From Kitasatospora sp. NBC_00240 (lineage in GTDB: Bacteria; Actinomycetota; Actinomycetes; Streptomycetales; Streptomycetaceae): a stretch of DNA of 64,000 nucleotides. Location: positions 3,286,001 through 3,350,000 of the forward strand of contig NZ_JAPEMU010000001.1 of NCBI RefSeq assembly GCF_026342405.1, written 5' to 3'. The notes under the pieces are model-generated. The model saw nothing but the letters and a program-made list of their open reading frames with translations, ran no database searches and was not told the DNA's origin. Below are positions 35,070 through 43,894 of the stretch, in pieces (positions within the stretch are counted from its first letter, which is position 1; each line of letters starts with the position of its first letter). Position numbers and translations under genes: made by a program.

Positions 35070-35112
35070 GCCACCGGTCCGCCCGCCCCGTACCGCCCGC
35101 GAAGGACGTCCA

Positions 35113-36126
35113 GTGACCCGTCCCGGCGCCGCCGGCCCGCCCGACCCCGAGCACTCTCCGGTGCCCAGAGACCCGCTGCCGTCCGAGGAATCGCTGCCCC
35201 CGACCGAGCGGCGCAACCCGGCCAGCACCGGCCTGGACCGGCTCGGCACCGCCGAACTGCTGGCCCTGATCAACCGTGAGGACGCCGGCGTGCCGGCCGC
35301 CGTCGCCGCCGCGCTGCCCGCGATCGAGGCCCTGGTGGAGGCCGGCCTGGCGGCCCTCGCCCGGGGCGCCCGGGTGCACTACTTCGGGGCGGGATCCTCC
35401 GGCCGGGCCGCCCTGGCCGACGCCGCCGAACTGCTGCCCACCTACGGCGTCGGACCGGAGACCGTCTGCCCGCACCTGGCGGGCGGACCGGCGGCCGGGC
35501 GGACGGCCGACGAGGCGGCGGAGGACCGCGCGGACGGCACCGACACGGCCGACGTCCGGGCCGGCGACCTGGTGATCGGGATCAGCGCGAGCGGCCGGAC
35601 GGCCTACGTCGGCGCCGCGCTCACCCACGCCCGGGCGGCCGGCGCCGTCACCGCGTTGGTCTCCGCGGACCCGGCCGCCCCGCTGGCCGCCCGTGCCGAC
35701 CTGCACATCGTGCTGGCCACCGGCCCCGAGGTGGTCACCGGCTCCACCCGGATGAAGGCGGCGACCGCGCAGAAACTCGCCCTGAACATGTTCTCGACCG
35801 CGCTGATGGTCCGCACCGGGCACACCTGGTCGAACCTGATGGTGACCGCCTCGGCCGGGAACGCGAAACTGCACCGGCGGGCGGTCCGTACGCTGTCCCT
35901 GGCCTGCGGGGTGCCGGCCGCCGAGGCCGAGCGGACGCTGCGGGCCTGCGGGGGCGAGACCGCGACCGCACTCGTCTCGCTGCTGGCCGGCGTCGGGCCC
36001 GAGGCCGCCGGGGCCGCGCTGCAGGCGGCGGGAGGCCTGCCGCTGGCCGCCGTCCGGCGGCTGGCCGCACCAGCGGCCGCAACGCCGGCCGCGCCCGACG
36101 TCCACGACCCGGAGGACCGTTCATGA
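35113..36126 (+). CDS. murQ: N-acetylmuramic acid 6-phosphate etherase
   Basis: 337 residues, somewhat longer than the ~300 of E. coli MurQ owing to a Pro-rich N-terminus. The enzyme cleaves the lactyl ether of MurNAc-6-phosphate to GlcNAc-6-phosphate and D-lactate. SIS-domain motifs: FGAGSSGRAALADAAELLP with the catalytic Glu106, AAEDRADG with the second catalytic Glu137, IGISASGRT, and the MurQ signature GSTRMKAATAQKLALNM. GTG 35113 with AAGGAC upstream. It overlaps the following kinase gene by four bases (ATGA), which fits a kinase supplying MurNAc-6-P. Confidence 0.93.
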   Translation: MTRPGAAGPPDPEHSPVPRDPLPSEESLPPTERRNPASTGLDRLGTAELLALINREDAGVPAAVAAALPAIEALVEAGLAALARGARVHYFGAGSSGRAALADAAELLPTYGVGPETVCPHLAGGPAAGRTADEAAEDRADGTDTADVRAGDLVIGISASGRTAYVGAALTHARAAGAVTALVSADPAAPLAARADLHIVLATGPEVVTGSTRMKAATAQKLALNMFSTALMVRTGHTWSNLMVTASAGNAKLHRRAVRTLSLACGVPAAEAERTLRACGGETATALVSLLAGVGPEAAGAALQAAGGLPLAAVRRLAAPAAATPAAPDVHDPEDRS

Positions 36127-37205
36127 GCACGCCCGACGACCAGGCCACCGGCCTGCGAACCGGCCCCGGCACCGCCCCGGCCGCCCGCCCCGGTCCGACC
36201 GCGCGGGAGCCGGGAACCGGACCGCTGCCCTGGTCCGAGCAGCGCCTGGTGCTGGGCGTCGACGCCGGCGGCACCGCCGTCCGGGCCGTCCTCACGGACC
36301 TGACGGGCCGACGCCTCGGCGAGGCCCGGACCGGCGGCGGCAACCCGCAGGCCCAAGGCGGGCCGGCGGCCGCACACCGGATCGGCGAGGCGGTCCGGGC
36401 CGCGCTCGGCGACCACGACCCGGGCCGGCTCGCCGCCTGCGTGATCGGCCTGGCCGGCCACCGCCGGTTCGCCACCGACGCGGCCGCGGTGGCCTTCACC
36501 GAGGAGTGCCGGACGGCCGCCGGCCCGGCCGTCCCCGGCCACCTGCGCCTGTCCCTGCGACCGGACGCGGAGGTGGCCTTCGCCGCCGGCACCGCCGCGC
36601 CGGACGGCGTGGTGCTGATCGCGGGCACCGGCGCGGTCGCCTGCCGGCTCCAGCGCCGCCGGGTCAGCACCGTCCGGGGCGGCCAGGGCTGGCTGCTCGG
36701 CGACGAGGGCTCCGGGTTCTGGCTCGGCCGGGAGGCCGCCCGGCACGCCCTCGACACCCTGGGGTCGCCGTCCGGCGCGCCGGACGCGCTGACCACCGCC
36801 GTACTCGCCGCCCTGGACGTCCCCGCCAGGCCGCGGGCCGGCGCCGTCGCGGGCCTGCTGCGCGCGGTCTACGACGCGCCGGCCACCGCCCCGGCCACCC
36901 TCGCGCCGCTGGTCAGCACCGCCGCGGCGGCCGGCGACCAGGCCGCGGCCGGGATCGCGGCCCGCGCGGCGGCCCACCTGGGCACCCTGGTCGAAGCCAC
37001 CCTGCCGGCCGGTGCCCCGCCCGAACCGATCGTGCTGGCCGGCGCCGTGGCCGCCTCCCCCGGCCCGGTGCGGGACGCGCTGACGGCCGCCCTGGCCGAC
37101 CTCCCCGGCCAGGTCCTGGTGGCCGGGGACACCACCATGGCGGCCGCCTGGCTGGCCGCCCGCACGATCGTGCCGGGCACCCCGCACGGGGCCTTCCTGC
37201 CGTAG
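36123..37205 (+). CDS. BadF/BadG-type amino-sugar kinase, second copy
   Basis: 360 residues; a Pro/Gly-rich ~40-residue start, then VLGVDAGGTAVRAVLTD (phosphate-1), VVLIAGTGAVACRL, GWLLGDEGSGFWLGREA and IVLAGAVAASPG. It belongs to the NAGK/MurK-like family. Translational coupling with murQ suggests that it phosphorylates MurNAc (and perhaps GlcNAc) as MurK does in Clostridium; that substrate is inferred. It differs clearly from the kinase at 33283, so the two are not a recent duplication. Confidence 0.85.
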   Translation: MSTPDDQATGLRTGPGTAPAARPGPTAREPGTGPLPWSEQRLVLGVDAGGTAVRAVLTDLTGRRLGEARTGGGNPQAQGGPAAAHRIGEAVRAALGDHDPGRLAACVIGLAGHRRFATDAAAVAFTEECRTAAGPAVPGHLRLSLRPDAEVAFAAGTAAPDGVVLIAGTGAVACRLQRRRVSTVRGGQGWLLGDEGSGFWLGREAARHALDTLGSPSGAPDALTTAVLAALDVPARPRAGAVAGLLRAVYDAPATAPATLAPLVSTAAAAGDQAAAGIAARAAAHLGTLVEATLPAGAPPEPIVLAGAVAASPGPVRDALTAALADLPGQVLVAGDTTMAAAWLAARTIVPGTPHGAFLP

Positions 37206-37352
37206 GCGGGCCGGCTCCGGGCGCCCCGCGCGGCCCGCCCCGGCCCTGTCCGGGCGCGGCCCGCCGTCTACCTGCTGGACGCCCCGGCCCCCGCCCGCCC
37301 TGTTCGGGTTGAGTGTCGGGCGGGCAGGGCGGTCGACCAGGAGGTGGCGAGG

Positions 37353-38651
37353 ATGCGAGGCTCGCGAGGCGTGGCGCCGACGGACGGCGGGCCGGCGCCC
37401 GAGCGGCGGCGCTGGGTGGTGCTGGCGGTCGGGATGCTCGCGATGGCCACCGGCTGCGCGTTCCAGTACGGGCTGCCCTACCTGATCCCGGCCCTGCGCG
37501 ACGAGGGCCTGACGCTGGGGCAGGCCGGCCTGCTGGCGGCCTGCCCCGTGTTCGGGCTGGTGCTGACGCTGGCAGCCTGGGGTTCGGCGGCGGACCGCTG
37601 GGGCGAACGCTGGGTGCTGGCGGGCGGGCTGGGCCTCGCCGGACTGGTGCTGCTGGCCGCACGGCAGGTGCACGGGACGGCCGCGCTGGGTGCCTGCTTC
37701 GTGCTGGCCGGTGCGGCCGGGGCCTCGGCGCACGCCTCCAGCGGGCGGCTGATCCTCGGCTGGTTCCCGGCCCGGGAACGGGGTGTCGCGATGGGGCTGC
37801 GGCAGACCTCGCTGCCGCTGGGGATGGCGCTCGCCGCCGTTCTGCTGCCCCGGACGGCGGCGCACGGGCGCGGGACGGCGCTGGCCGTGCTGGGCGCGAT
37901 GAGCATGGCGGCGGCCCTGCTGGTGGTGGCCGCCGTCCGCGATCCGGCCCGGCCGGCCCGGGACGCGGTGGAGCGGGCCGGGTCGCCGTACCGGACGCCG
38001 GTGCTGTGGCGGCTGCACGGCGCGGCGACGCTGCTGGTGGTGCCGCAGTACGTGGTGGGCTCCTTCGCCCTGGTGCTGCTGGTGGACGAGCGGGGCTGGG
38101 CGCCGTCCACGGCCGGTGCGCTGCTGGCCTGCGTCCAGGTCGGCGGGGCGGGCGTCCGGTTGGCCTCGGGCCGCTGGTCGGACGTGGTGGGCAGCCGGAC
38201 CGGTCCGATGCGGGTGCTGGCCCTGGTGACCGCCGGGGCGCTGGCGGCGCTGACGGTGAGCGTGCTGACCCGCTCGCCCGTCGCGACGGTGGCGCTGGTG
38301 GCCGCCGGGGTGCTGACGGTGAGTACCAACGGGCTCTCGTTCACCGCCGTCGCCGAGTACGCGGGGGCCGGCTGGGCGGGCCGCGCCCTCGGCGTCCACA
38401 CCACCGCCCAGAACGCGGTCGCGGCCTGCGTGCCGCCGGTGGCCGCCCAGCTGATCGGCGCGCGCGGCTTCGGCCTCGCGTACGGCCTGACCGTCGCTCT
38501 CCCGCTGCTGGCCGCCACCCTGGTACCGACGGCCCTCCGCCCGCCCGACGCCGAACCGGTGGCCGGTGCCGGGACGGCGGACGACACCGGGCCGGTGACC
38601 GAAGCCGGGCCGGGGTCGCCGGGCGAACTCCGCCCCGCCCGGCGGACGTAG
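37353..38651 (+). CDS. Major facilitator superfamily transporter
   Basis: 432 residues with twelve predicted helices. The loop 2-3 motif is GSAADRWGERWVLAGG, and ARERGVAMGLRQTSLPLG in helix 4-5 is typical of nitrate/cyanate-like or sugar-acid MFS members. An AGGAGG at 37339-37344 gives the ATG 37353 an 8-base spacer; the GTG at 37344 overlaps it and is unlikely. Substrate unknown; its position between amino-sugar kinase and AraC regulator could mean D-lactate or amino-sugar transport, but that is guesswork. Confidence 0.82.
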   Translation: MRGSRGVAPTDGGPAPERRRWVVLAVGMLAMATGCAFQYGLPYLIPALRDEGLTLGQAGLLAACPVFGLVLTLAAWGSAADRWGERWVLAGGLGLAGLVLLAARQVHGTAALGACFVLAGAAGASAHASSGRLILGWFPARERGVAMGLRQTSLPLGMALAAVLLPRTAAHGRGTALAVLGAMSMAAALLVVAAVRDPARPARDAVERAGSPYRTPVLWRLHGAATLLVVPQYVVGSFALVLLVDERGWAPSTAGALLACVQVGGAGVRLASGRWSDVVGSRTGPMRVLALVTAGALAALTVSVLTRSPVATVALVAAGVLTVSTNGLSFTAVAEYAGAGWAGRALGVHTTAQNAVAACVPPVAAQLIGARGFGLAYGLTVALPLLAATLVPTALRPPDAEPVAGAGTADDTGPVTEAGPGSPGELRPARRT

Positions 38652-38688
38652 ACTCCCCCGACCGGCAAGGCGAGGGGGTGCGACGGCC

Positions 38689-39498
38689 GTGGACAGATGG
38701 ACCGGAGCGGCCACCGTACGGCCCGGGATGCTGCTCTTCGGCGGCCGGATCGGCGCCGCCACGATGCACGCCCACCACTCGGTCCAGCTGCTGGTGGCCG
38801 CCCGGGGCGAGTTGGAGCTCGCGGACGCCGCCGGCCTGCGGGTGGCCTGCCGGGCCGTGATCGTCCCCGCGGACACCGCGCACTCCGTGCTGCGGGGCGC
38901 TGCCGAGGGCGTACTGGCGCAGCTCGACCCGGACTCCGTGACCGGCCGCGAACTCGCCCGCCGCGCGCAGCCGCCCGGGTGCGCGGCCGCCTGGGCCCGC
39001 GCCGGGGCGGCACTGCCGCCGGTGACCGGTGGCGGACACGAGGAACTCCTCGCCCAGATCGGGGCGCTGGTGGACGCGACGCCCGGCGCCGGCCCGTCGG
39101 AGGCCCGCCACCCCGCGGTGGCGCGGGCGGTCGCGCGGCTGCCGGAACTGGTCGCGGACGGCCCGGTACGGATCGGCGTCCTGGCCGCCGCGGCGGGTCT
39201 GTCGGAGAGCCGGCTGGCCCACCTGTTCCGGGCCGAACTGGGCCTGCCGCTGCGGCCGTACGTGCGCTGGCTGCGGATGCGGCGGGCGACCGAGCTGATC
39301 GCCGCCGGGGCCTCGCTGACGGCGGCGGCGCACCAGGCGGGCTTCGCCGACGCGGCGCACCTCACCCGAACCTGCCGCCGGACCTTCGGCATCCCGCCGT
39401 CGGAGTTCGCCCACCGGGTCCGCTGGTCGCCCGGGGCGGTCCCGCCGGGCCTGCCCGGGCTGTCGGGCGGCCGGCCGGCCTCGCCGACCCGGCCGTAG
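38689..39498 (+). CDS. AraC-family transcriptional regulator
   Basis: 269 residues. The N-terminus is a cupin-like sensing domain (HAHHSVQLLVAARGELEL, PADTAHSVL) and the C-terminus a double helix-turn-helix: RIGVLAAAAGLSESRLAHLFRAELG and SLTAAAHQAGFADAAHLTRTCRRTFGIPPSEF. It starts 37 bp after the MFS gene (GTG 38689) and is probably co-transcribed with and controls it. Effector unknown. Confidence 0.87.
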   Translation: MDRWTGAATVRPGMLLFGGRIGAATMHAHHSVQLLVAARGELELADAAGLRVACRAVIVPADTAHSVLRGAAEGVLAQLDPDSVTGRELARRAQPPGCAAAWARAGAALPPVTGGGHEELLAQIGALVDATPGAGPSEARHPAVARAVARLPELVADGPVRIGVLAAAAGLSESRLAHLFRAELGLPLRPYVRWLRMRRATELIAAGASLTAAAHQAGFADAAHLTRTCRRTFGIPPSEFAHRVRWSPGAVPPGLPGLSGGRPASPTRP

Positions 39499-39685
39499 AC
39501 CTTCACCCACCTGGCGTGCCGCTCACCGGCGGAGGCCGCGAAGTGGCCGGCCTTGCGCTCGTAGCGGCTGTGGAGCCCGCGGGGCGAGGTCCGGGCCCTT
39601 CGACCTCGTGTGCCGGCGCGTCGCCGGCCCTGCCCGGTGACGCGGATCACGGAACCGGCCCCGGCGGTTCGACGGTCCCCTGCAT

Positions 39686-40177
39686 GTGTCCACCATTTCG
39701 TCGTTCGCCTCCGGTGACGGGGACGTGCTGCTCCTTGTCGAGCTGCTGCCCTTCCTCTCGCCGTTCGTCCTGCTGATCGTCGCGTTCGTGCTGACGGCCC
39801 GGTTGACCCGGGCGCTCTCGGAGGGGGTGCCGTCGACGGCCCGGGCCCTGCTCCTGGCCGCCGACGGTGCCGCGTTCGCGGCCTCCTGCGCCTACGTCAC
39901 CGGCCGGTTGGTCGGGCCGGGTTTTGACTGGACCACGCCCAGGGAGTGGTGCGCGCTGAGCGGCTTCGCGGGTGCCGACGTCGTCGAGCGGACGACCTTC
40001 CCGATGAGTGCGCACTGCGCGCCGGGCGGCGCCGAGCTCGTCCCGGCCTGGGTCAACCCCGTGCTGATCACCGGCACCCTCGCCGCCGTCGTCGCACTGG
40101 CCGTCGGCCTCGCCGCACACCTGCGCCTGCGGGCAGGGCACCGGGCACCGACGGACGAACCGGCCGACCGACGGTGA
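39686..40177 (+). CDS. Hypothetical integral membrane protein
   Basis: 163 residues with three membrane segments: LLPFLSPFVLLIVAFVLTA, a middle LLLAADGAAFAASCAYVTG, and LITGTLAAVVALAVGLAAH near the C-terminus. Between the last two is an extracytoplasmic loop with two cysteines (EWCALSG, SAHCAPGG) that may form a disulfide. No family recognised. GTG 39686; weak ribosome site. Coding bias is good. Confidence 0.65.
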   Translation: MSTISSFASGDGDVLLLVELLPFLSPFVLLIVAFVLTARLTRALSEGVPSTARALLLAADGAAFAASCAYVTGRLVGPGFDWTTPREWCALSGFAGADVVERTTFPMSAHCAPGGAELVPAWVNPVLITGTLAAVVALAVGLAAHLRLRAGHRAPTDEPADRR

Positions 40178-40316
40178 AGGCGTGGAGGACGACGGGCACG
40201 CTGTCATCGGCCCGCACCCGCAGGATCGCAGCAGGTTCGTTCAAGTCAGGCCGGCCGGCGCCCGGCAGGCTGGGTGTCGCGCCGGCTCCGAGCGGACCGG
40301 CCCGTCAGGAGGAGCC

Positions 40317-40718
40317 ATGCCGTCCACCAAGCCGTCCACCATGCCGCCCCGCGTGCGCGAAGCCTTCGAGGGCGAGCTGCGCCGGGCCCGTACGAGCGCA
40401 GACCCCGCCGGGATGTGGACCGCCCTCGAACGGGCGCACATCCTCTCCCAGCCCTGGGCCTGGCCGCACACCCGGGCGCACTGGGCGATGTTCCGGCTGG
40501 CGCTGCGCCACCGGGACCGCCGGGAGGCCGTCGGCCAGGTGGTCCGGCTGCTGGTGGCGGCGCCGGGTTCGCTGACCGGCCGTGCCCCGCTCGGGAACAA
40601 CGGCCGTACGTCCGCGGGGCTGTTCACCCCGATGACCGTCCCGGACGACCTGGCGCTGCTGCTCGACGACCGGCCGGTGCCGGTGTCCGGCGACGCGAGG
40701 CCCCGGGTCTCCTCCTAG
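40317..40718 (+). CDS. DUF3703 family protein
   Basis: 133 residues. The core RAHILSQPWAWPHTRAHWAMF, followed by HRDRREAVGQVVRLLVAAPGS and GNNGRTSAGLFTPM, matches DUF3703, small proteins often found beside methyltransferase or metal-resistance genes; function unknown. AGGAGGAG lies five bases before ATG 40317, deciding the start within a longer open frame. Monocistronic and convergent with azlD. Confidence 0.82.
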   Translation: MPSTKPSTMPPRVREAFEGELRRARTSADPAGMWTALERAHILSQPWAWPHTRAHWAMFRLALRHRDRREAVGQVVRLLVAAPGSLTGRAPLGNNGRTSAGLFTPMTVPDDLALLLDDRPVPVSGDARPRVSS

Positions 40719-40752
40719 CTGTACCCGGCGGCTCCTGAATGACCCTGACGGC

Positions 40753-41061
40753 TCATCGGCCGAGCAGTCGGGCCAGCGCGGTGACCAGCACCGCGAGGGC
40801 GACCACCAGCAGGAACGGCGCGCGGCGCCAGGCGGCGAGCGCGGCGGCGGCCAGCCCCAGGGCGCGGGCGTCCAGGGTGAGACCGCCGTCCTTGCCGAAG
40901 GTCTGCAGGGCGGTGAGGGCGGCCAGCAGGGCGACCGGGACGAGCGCGGCCGAGCGGCGCACGGCCGGGCGTTCCAGCAGTCCGGCCGGGATGCTCAGGC
41001 CGAGCAGTTTGAGCAGGTAGCAGCCCAGCGCGGTCGCGCCGACGGCGATCCAGACGGTCAT
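40753..41061 (-). CDS. azlD: AzlD-type branched-chain amino acid transport subunit
   Basis: 102 residues with about four short hydrophobic helices (VWIAVGATALGCYLLKLLG, SAALVPVALLAALTALQTF, LGLAAAALAAWR, PFLLVVALAVLVTALA). It is the small partner of AzlC in exporters of branched-chain amino acids or analogues. Its ATG overlaps the azlC stop (ATGA), so the two are coupled. Confidence 0.88.
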   Translation of the reverse strand: MTVWIAVGATALGCYLLKLLGLSIPAGLLERPAVRRSAALVPVALLAALTALQTFGKDGGLTLDARALGLAAAALAAWRRAPFLLVVALAVLVTALARLLGR

Positions 41062-41870
41062 CCGAGGTCCTCCTTGCCGGTGTGGCCGGGGGCGGTTGCG
41101 AGGCCGGAGCCGGCGGGCCCACCGGGCCCGCCGCCCCCGGACCGGCCGCGGGGGCGGGTGGCGGCCAGCACGATCGGCACGGCGGCGATCGAGAGCAGGA
41201 CCGGCACGCCGGTCGGCAGCACGACGGTGGCGGCCAGCGCCAGGGCCGCGCCGACGACGGCGACCTTCAGTTCGGTCGCGCCCTCCCGCAGCCGGGGCGC
41301 GAGCAGCGCCAGGAAGACGGCCGGGCCGGCCGCGTCCAGCCCGTACACGGCCGGGTCGCCGAGGGCGTCGGCCCCGAGGGCACCGGCCAGGGTGCAGAGG
41401 TTCCAGGTGGCGAACAGGCTGATCCCGGTGACGGCGAACCCGAGCCGGGCGGTGCGGCGGTCGGGCTGGGTGAGGGCGACGGCGGCGCTCTCGTCGATCA
41501 TCAGGTGGGCGGCGAACGGCCTGGTGAGGCGGGAGAGTTCCAGCCGGGGCCCGAGGCGCAGTCCGTAGAAGGCGTTGCGGGCGCCGAGGAAGAGCGCGCC
41601 GAGCACGGCCGCCGGCAGCGCGGCCCCGGCGGCCAGTGCGCTGACCAGGGCGAACTGCGAGGCGCCGGTGAACACCAGCAGGCTGAGCGCGCAGGTCTGC
41701 CAGACGCTGAGGTGGGCGGTGCTGCCGGCCACGCCGAAGGCCAGCCCGGAGACGCCGACCGTGAGCCCGATGCCGAGCGAGTCGCGGACGACGGCCGCTG
41801 CGGCCTTCCGGGCGGGGGCCGTCCCGGCGGGGGCTTCCGCGAGGGTCGGCAGGTCCCGTTCCACACTCAT
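41058..41870 (-). CDS. azlC: AzlC-type branched-chain amino acid exporter subunit
   Basis: About 270 residues with multiple membrane helices. Family motifs: SLGIGLTVGVSGLAFGV, LLVFTGASQFALVSALAAG, LGARNAFYGL and HLMIDESAAVALTQ. With AzlD it forms an LIV-E type exporter. Start: ATG 41870 is preferred; an in-frame ATG at 41912 would add 14 residues but lies inside a perfect palindrome, which is more likely an operator. The C-terminal tail is Gly/Pro-rich. Divergent from the XRE-cupin regulator, which probably controls it. Confidence 0.88.
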   Translation of the reverse strand: MSVERDLPTLAEAPAGTAPARKAAAAVVRDSLGIGLTVGVSGLAFGVAGSTAHLSVWQTCALSLLVFTGASQFALVSALAAGAALPAAVLGALFLGARNAFYGLRLGPRLELSRLTRPFAAHLMIDESAAVALTQPDRRTARLGFAVTGISLFATWNLCTLAGALGADALGDPAVYGLDAAGPAVFLALLAPRLREGATELKVAVVGAALALAATVVLPTGVPVLLSIAAVPIVLAATRPRGRSGGGGPGGPAGSGLATAPGHTGKEDLG

Positions 41871-41903
41871 CCGGTCACACTCATCCGGTCCGCACTGCCT
41901 GAT

Positions 41904-41919
41904 GTTCGCCATGGCGAAC
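41904..41919. promoter_or_regulatory. Perfect 16-bp palindrome, probable operator of the XRE-cupin regulator
   Basis: GTTCGCCATGGCGAAC is fully self-complementary. It lies in the 120-bp divergent region between azlC and the regulator gene. Nearby sequence has partial GTTCG half sites (41954 TTCGTC, 41966 TCGAACG). Confidence 0.75.
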
Positions 41920-41992
41920 GTCTGTCCATTAGAGTGAACGAGACAGTGGATGCGTTCGTCAAGTCGAACGAGCAGACTTCTGGAGCGAACAC

Positions 41993-42697
41993 GTGGCAGA
42001 GGGCACCGCAGCGGGCGCGGCCGACGGCGCAGAGCCGGACGGCACGGAGCCGGACGGCACGGAGCCGGACGGCACGGAGCCGGACGGCACGAAAGACAGC
42101 GCACCGAACGGCGGGACGACCGTCGGGACGACCGGCAGCGACCGGCCCGGCCCCAACCCGATCGCGCTGATCGCGGTGTCCATCCGCCGGGAACGCGAGC
42201 GGACCGGCCTGTCCATGACCGAGCTCGCCAAGCGCGCCGGCATCGCCAAGTCCACCCTCTCGCAGCTCGAATCAGGCGTCGGCAACCCCAGCGTGGAGAC
42301 CCTCTGGGCGCTCGGTGTCGCCCTCGACGTACCATTCAGCCGGCTGGTCGACCCGCCCCGGCCGGTCGTCAAGGTGATCCGCGCCGGCGAGGGCCCGGTC
42401 ACCCACTCCGAACGCGCCGACTACTCGGCCACCCTGCTGGCCTCCTGCCCGCCGAACGCCCGCCGGGACATCTACCGGATCGAGGCCCAGCCCGGCGAGG
42501 CCCGCGCCTCGGACCCGCACATGCCCGGCACCACCGAACACCTGCTGCTCAGCACCGGCCGCGCCCTGGTCGGCCCCGCCGAGGACCCGGTCGAGCTGGC
42601 CCCCGGCGACTACATCGCCTACCCCGGTGACACCCCGCACATCTTCCGCGCGCTGACGCCGGACACCACCGCCGTCATCGTCATGGAGCACACCTGA
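41993..42697 (+). CDS. XRE-family regulator with C-terminal cupin domain
   Basis: 234 residues. A disordered acidic N-terminus with four exact EPDGT repeats is followed by a helix-turn-helix (LSMTELAKRAGIAKSTLSQLESG, residues about 73-95) and a cupin_2 domain (PHMPGTTEHLLLSTGRALV, LAPGDYIAYPGDTPHIF). GTG 41993 with GGAG nine bases upstream. Divergent orientation and shared palindrome imply control of azlCD, presumably in response to an amino acid or analogue bound by the cupin. Confidence 0.88.
   Translation: MAEGTAAGAADGAEPDGTEPDGTEPDGTEPDGTKDSAPNGGTTVGTTGSDRPGPNPIALIAVSIRRERERTGLSMTELAKRAGIAKSTLSQLESGVGNPSVETLWALGVALDVPFSRLVDPPRPVVKVIRAGEGPVTHSERADYSATLLASCPPNARRDIYRIEAQPGEARASDPHMPGTTEHLLLSTGRALVGPAEDPVELAPGDYIAYPGDTPHIFRALTPDTTAVIVMEHT
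42032..42091 (+). repeat. 15-bp in-frame tandem repeat, four copies
   Basis: GAGCCGGACGGCACG repeated exactly four times in the 5' part of the XRE gene, encoding EPDGT x4. Exact DNA identity points to recent slippage expansion in a linker that tolerates length change. Confidence 0.95.
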
Positions 42698-42767
42698 GCC
42701 CAGGCCGAACGGCAGCCCACCGGGCCGCCCGAACCGGATCTCGGCGCGGCGGCGGCGCACCCCGGGG

Positions 42768-43778
42768 TCACCCGCCGGCGCCGGGCTGCTCCGCCAGGAC
42801 GGCCGCGAACGCGGCCCGCAGCGCGACGCGCTCCGCACCGGTGGGCTCGGGCCCCGCGTGCGGCACGGCCGCCGACGGGTTGACCACCGCCGTCAGCTCC
42901 GACCCCGGCGGCGGCGCGAGGGCCTGCAGGATGCGGGGCCAGCTGTCGAGCGGCGGTTCGCCGACGCGTTCGAGCCACCTCCGGAGTTCGGCGGTGAGAT
43001 CCACCTCGGGCAGGTGCACCACGTCGTCGGACGCCGCCGCCTGCCGGGTGTGGTCGTCGCCCCAGAGGCACAGCTCCCAGCCCGCCCAGCCCGGCAGCGG
43101 CCAGGAACGCAGGCCGACCATGGGGACGGTGGTCCACACCCCGATCGTGCGGGTCAGCTGGTCGAGGTGGATCCCGCTGTCCGGCATCGTGGCGAGCCCC
43201 GGCACGGACGCGTCGTCGGGCAGCAGGCCGAGCAGGGCCTCGCCGCCGCCGAGCTGGTCCACGACCTCCAGCGGGGAGCCCCAGGCGCGTACCCGGCCGT
43301 CCGGACGGCGGACCGTCAGAAGCGTACGGGTGTCGTCCTCGTCGGGCCGCTCCCAGAAAGGTGCACCGGCCTCCTGGGGCTCCGCGTCCCGCCGGGTGAA
43401 GCCACGGCCCAGGCCGAGGTGGTCGTGCAGGTCGCCGAGGCCGTCGGAGGCCCACCGGATCTCCCAGCCGGGCCAGGTCCGGGCCAGCACCGCGCGCTGC
43501 GCGGCGTACCGGGCCCAGCCGTCCCACTCGTCGCAGTACCAGAGCAGCATCCTCCGGTCGTGGTCGACCAGGGCGGCGCCCTCGCACCAGACGTCGTCGA
43601 GCCAGCCGTCCGGGTCGGTTCGCAGGGCGTCGTCGACCCGGCTGTTGGCCCGGAAGCACCGGGTGGCCGCGGCCGGGCCGTGGGCCAGGTCGGTCGCCAC
43701 CCGGCCGGCACCCCAGTGCGAGCGGTGGAGCGTCCAGTCGCCGCCCTCCACCACCACGTAGTTCGCTCGTGATCCCAT
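42768..43778 (-). CDS. Hypothetical protein, 336 residues
   Basis: Cytosolic, Trp-rich protein (WTLHRSHWGAG, WLDDVWCEGAALVDHDRRMLLWYCDEWDGWARY, TWPGWEIRWAS) that I cannot place in a family; such Trp/Asp-rich proteins with a GDWTLHRSHWG start occur as orphans in streptomycetes. The C-terminal third is helical and Ala/Glu-rich. ATG 43778 precedes the recognisable N-terminus; the frame runs further upstream into the IS element but without support. It borders the IS element, which lies upstream of its start and may have displaced its native promoter. Confidence 0.7.
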   Translation of the reverse strand: MGSRANYVVVEGGDWTLHRSHWGAGRVATDLAHGPAAATRCFRANSRVDDALRTDPDGWLDDVWCEGAALVDHDRRMLLWYCDEWDGWARYAAQRAVLARTWPGWEIRWASDGLGDLHDHLGLGRGFTRRDAEPQEAGAPFWERPDEDDTRTLLTVRRPDGRVRAWGSPLEVVDQLGGGEALLGLLPDDASVPGLATMPDSGIHLDQLTRTIGVWTTVPMVGLRSWPLPGWAGWELCLWGDDHTRQAAASDDVVHLPEVDLTAELRRWLERVGEPPLDSWPRILQALAPPPGSELTAVVNPSAAVPHAGPEPTGAERVALRAAFAAVLAEQPGAGG

Positions 43779-43894
43779 GATCCGGAACGGTAGACCCGGC
43801 AACCCCGAACGGCCGACCGGTTTTCCCGGCGTCCGGCCTGGCTTGCCATCGCCCGGCCGGACCCTCGCGCCATCCCCTGATCTTCGCAGGGAAT

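Noticed and set aside
35604..39650. 1.3-kb-codon open frame on the minus strand across murQ, kinase, MFS and AraC genes
   Set aside because: It runs antisense to four well-supported genes and its translation is low-complexity Arg/Pro/Gly.
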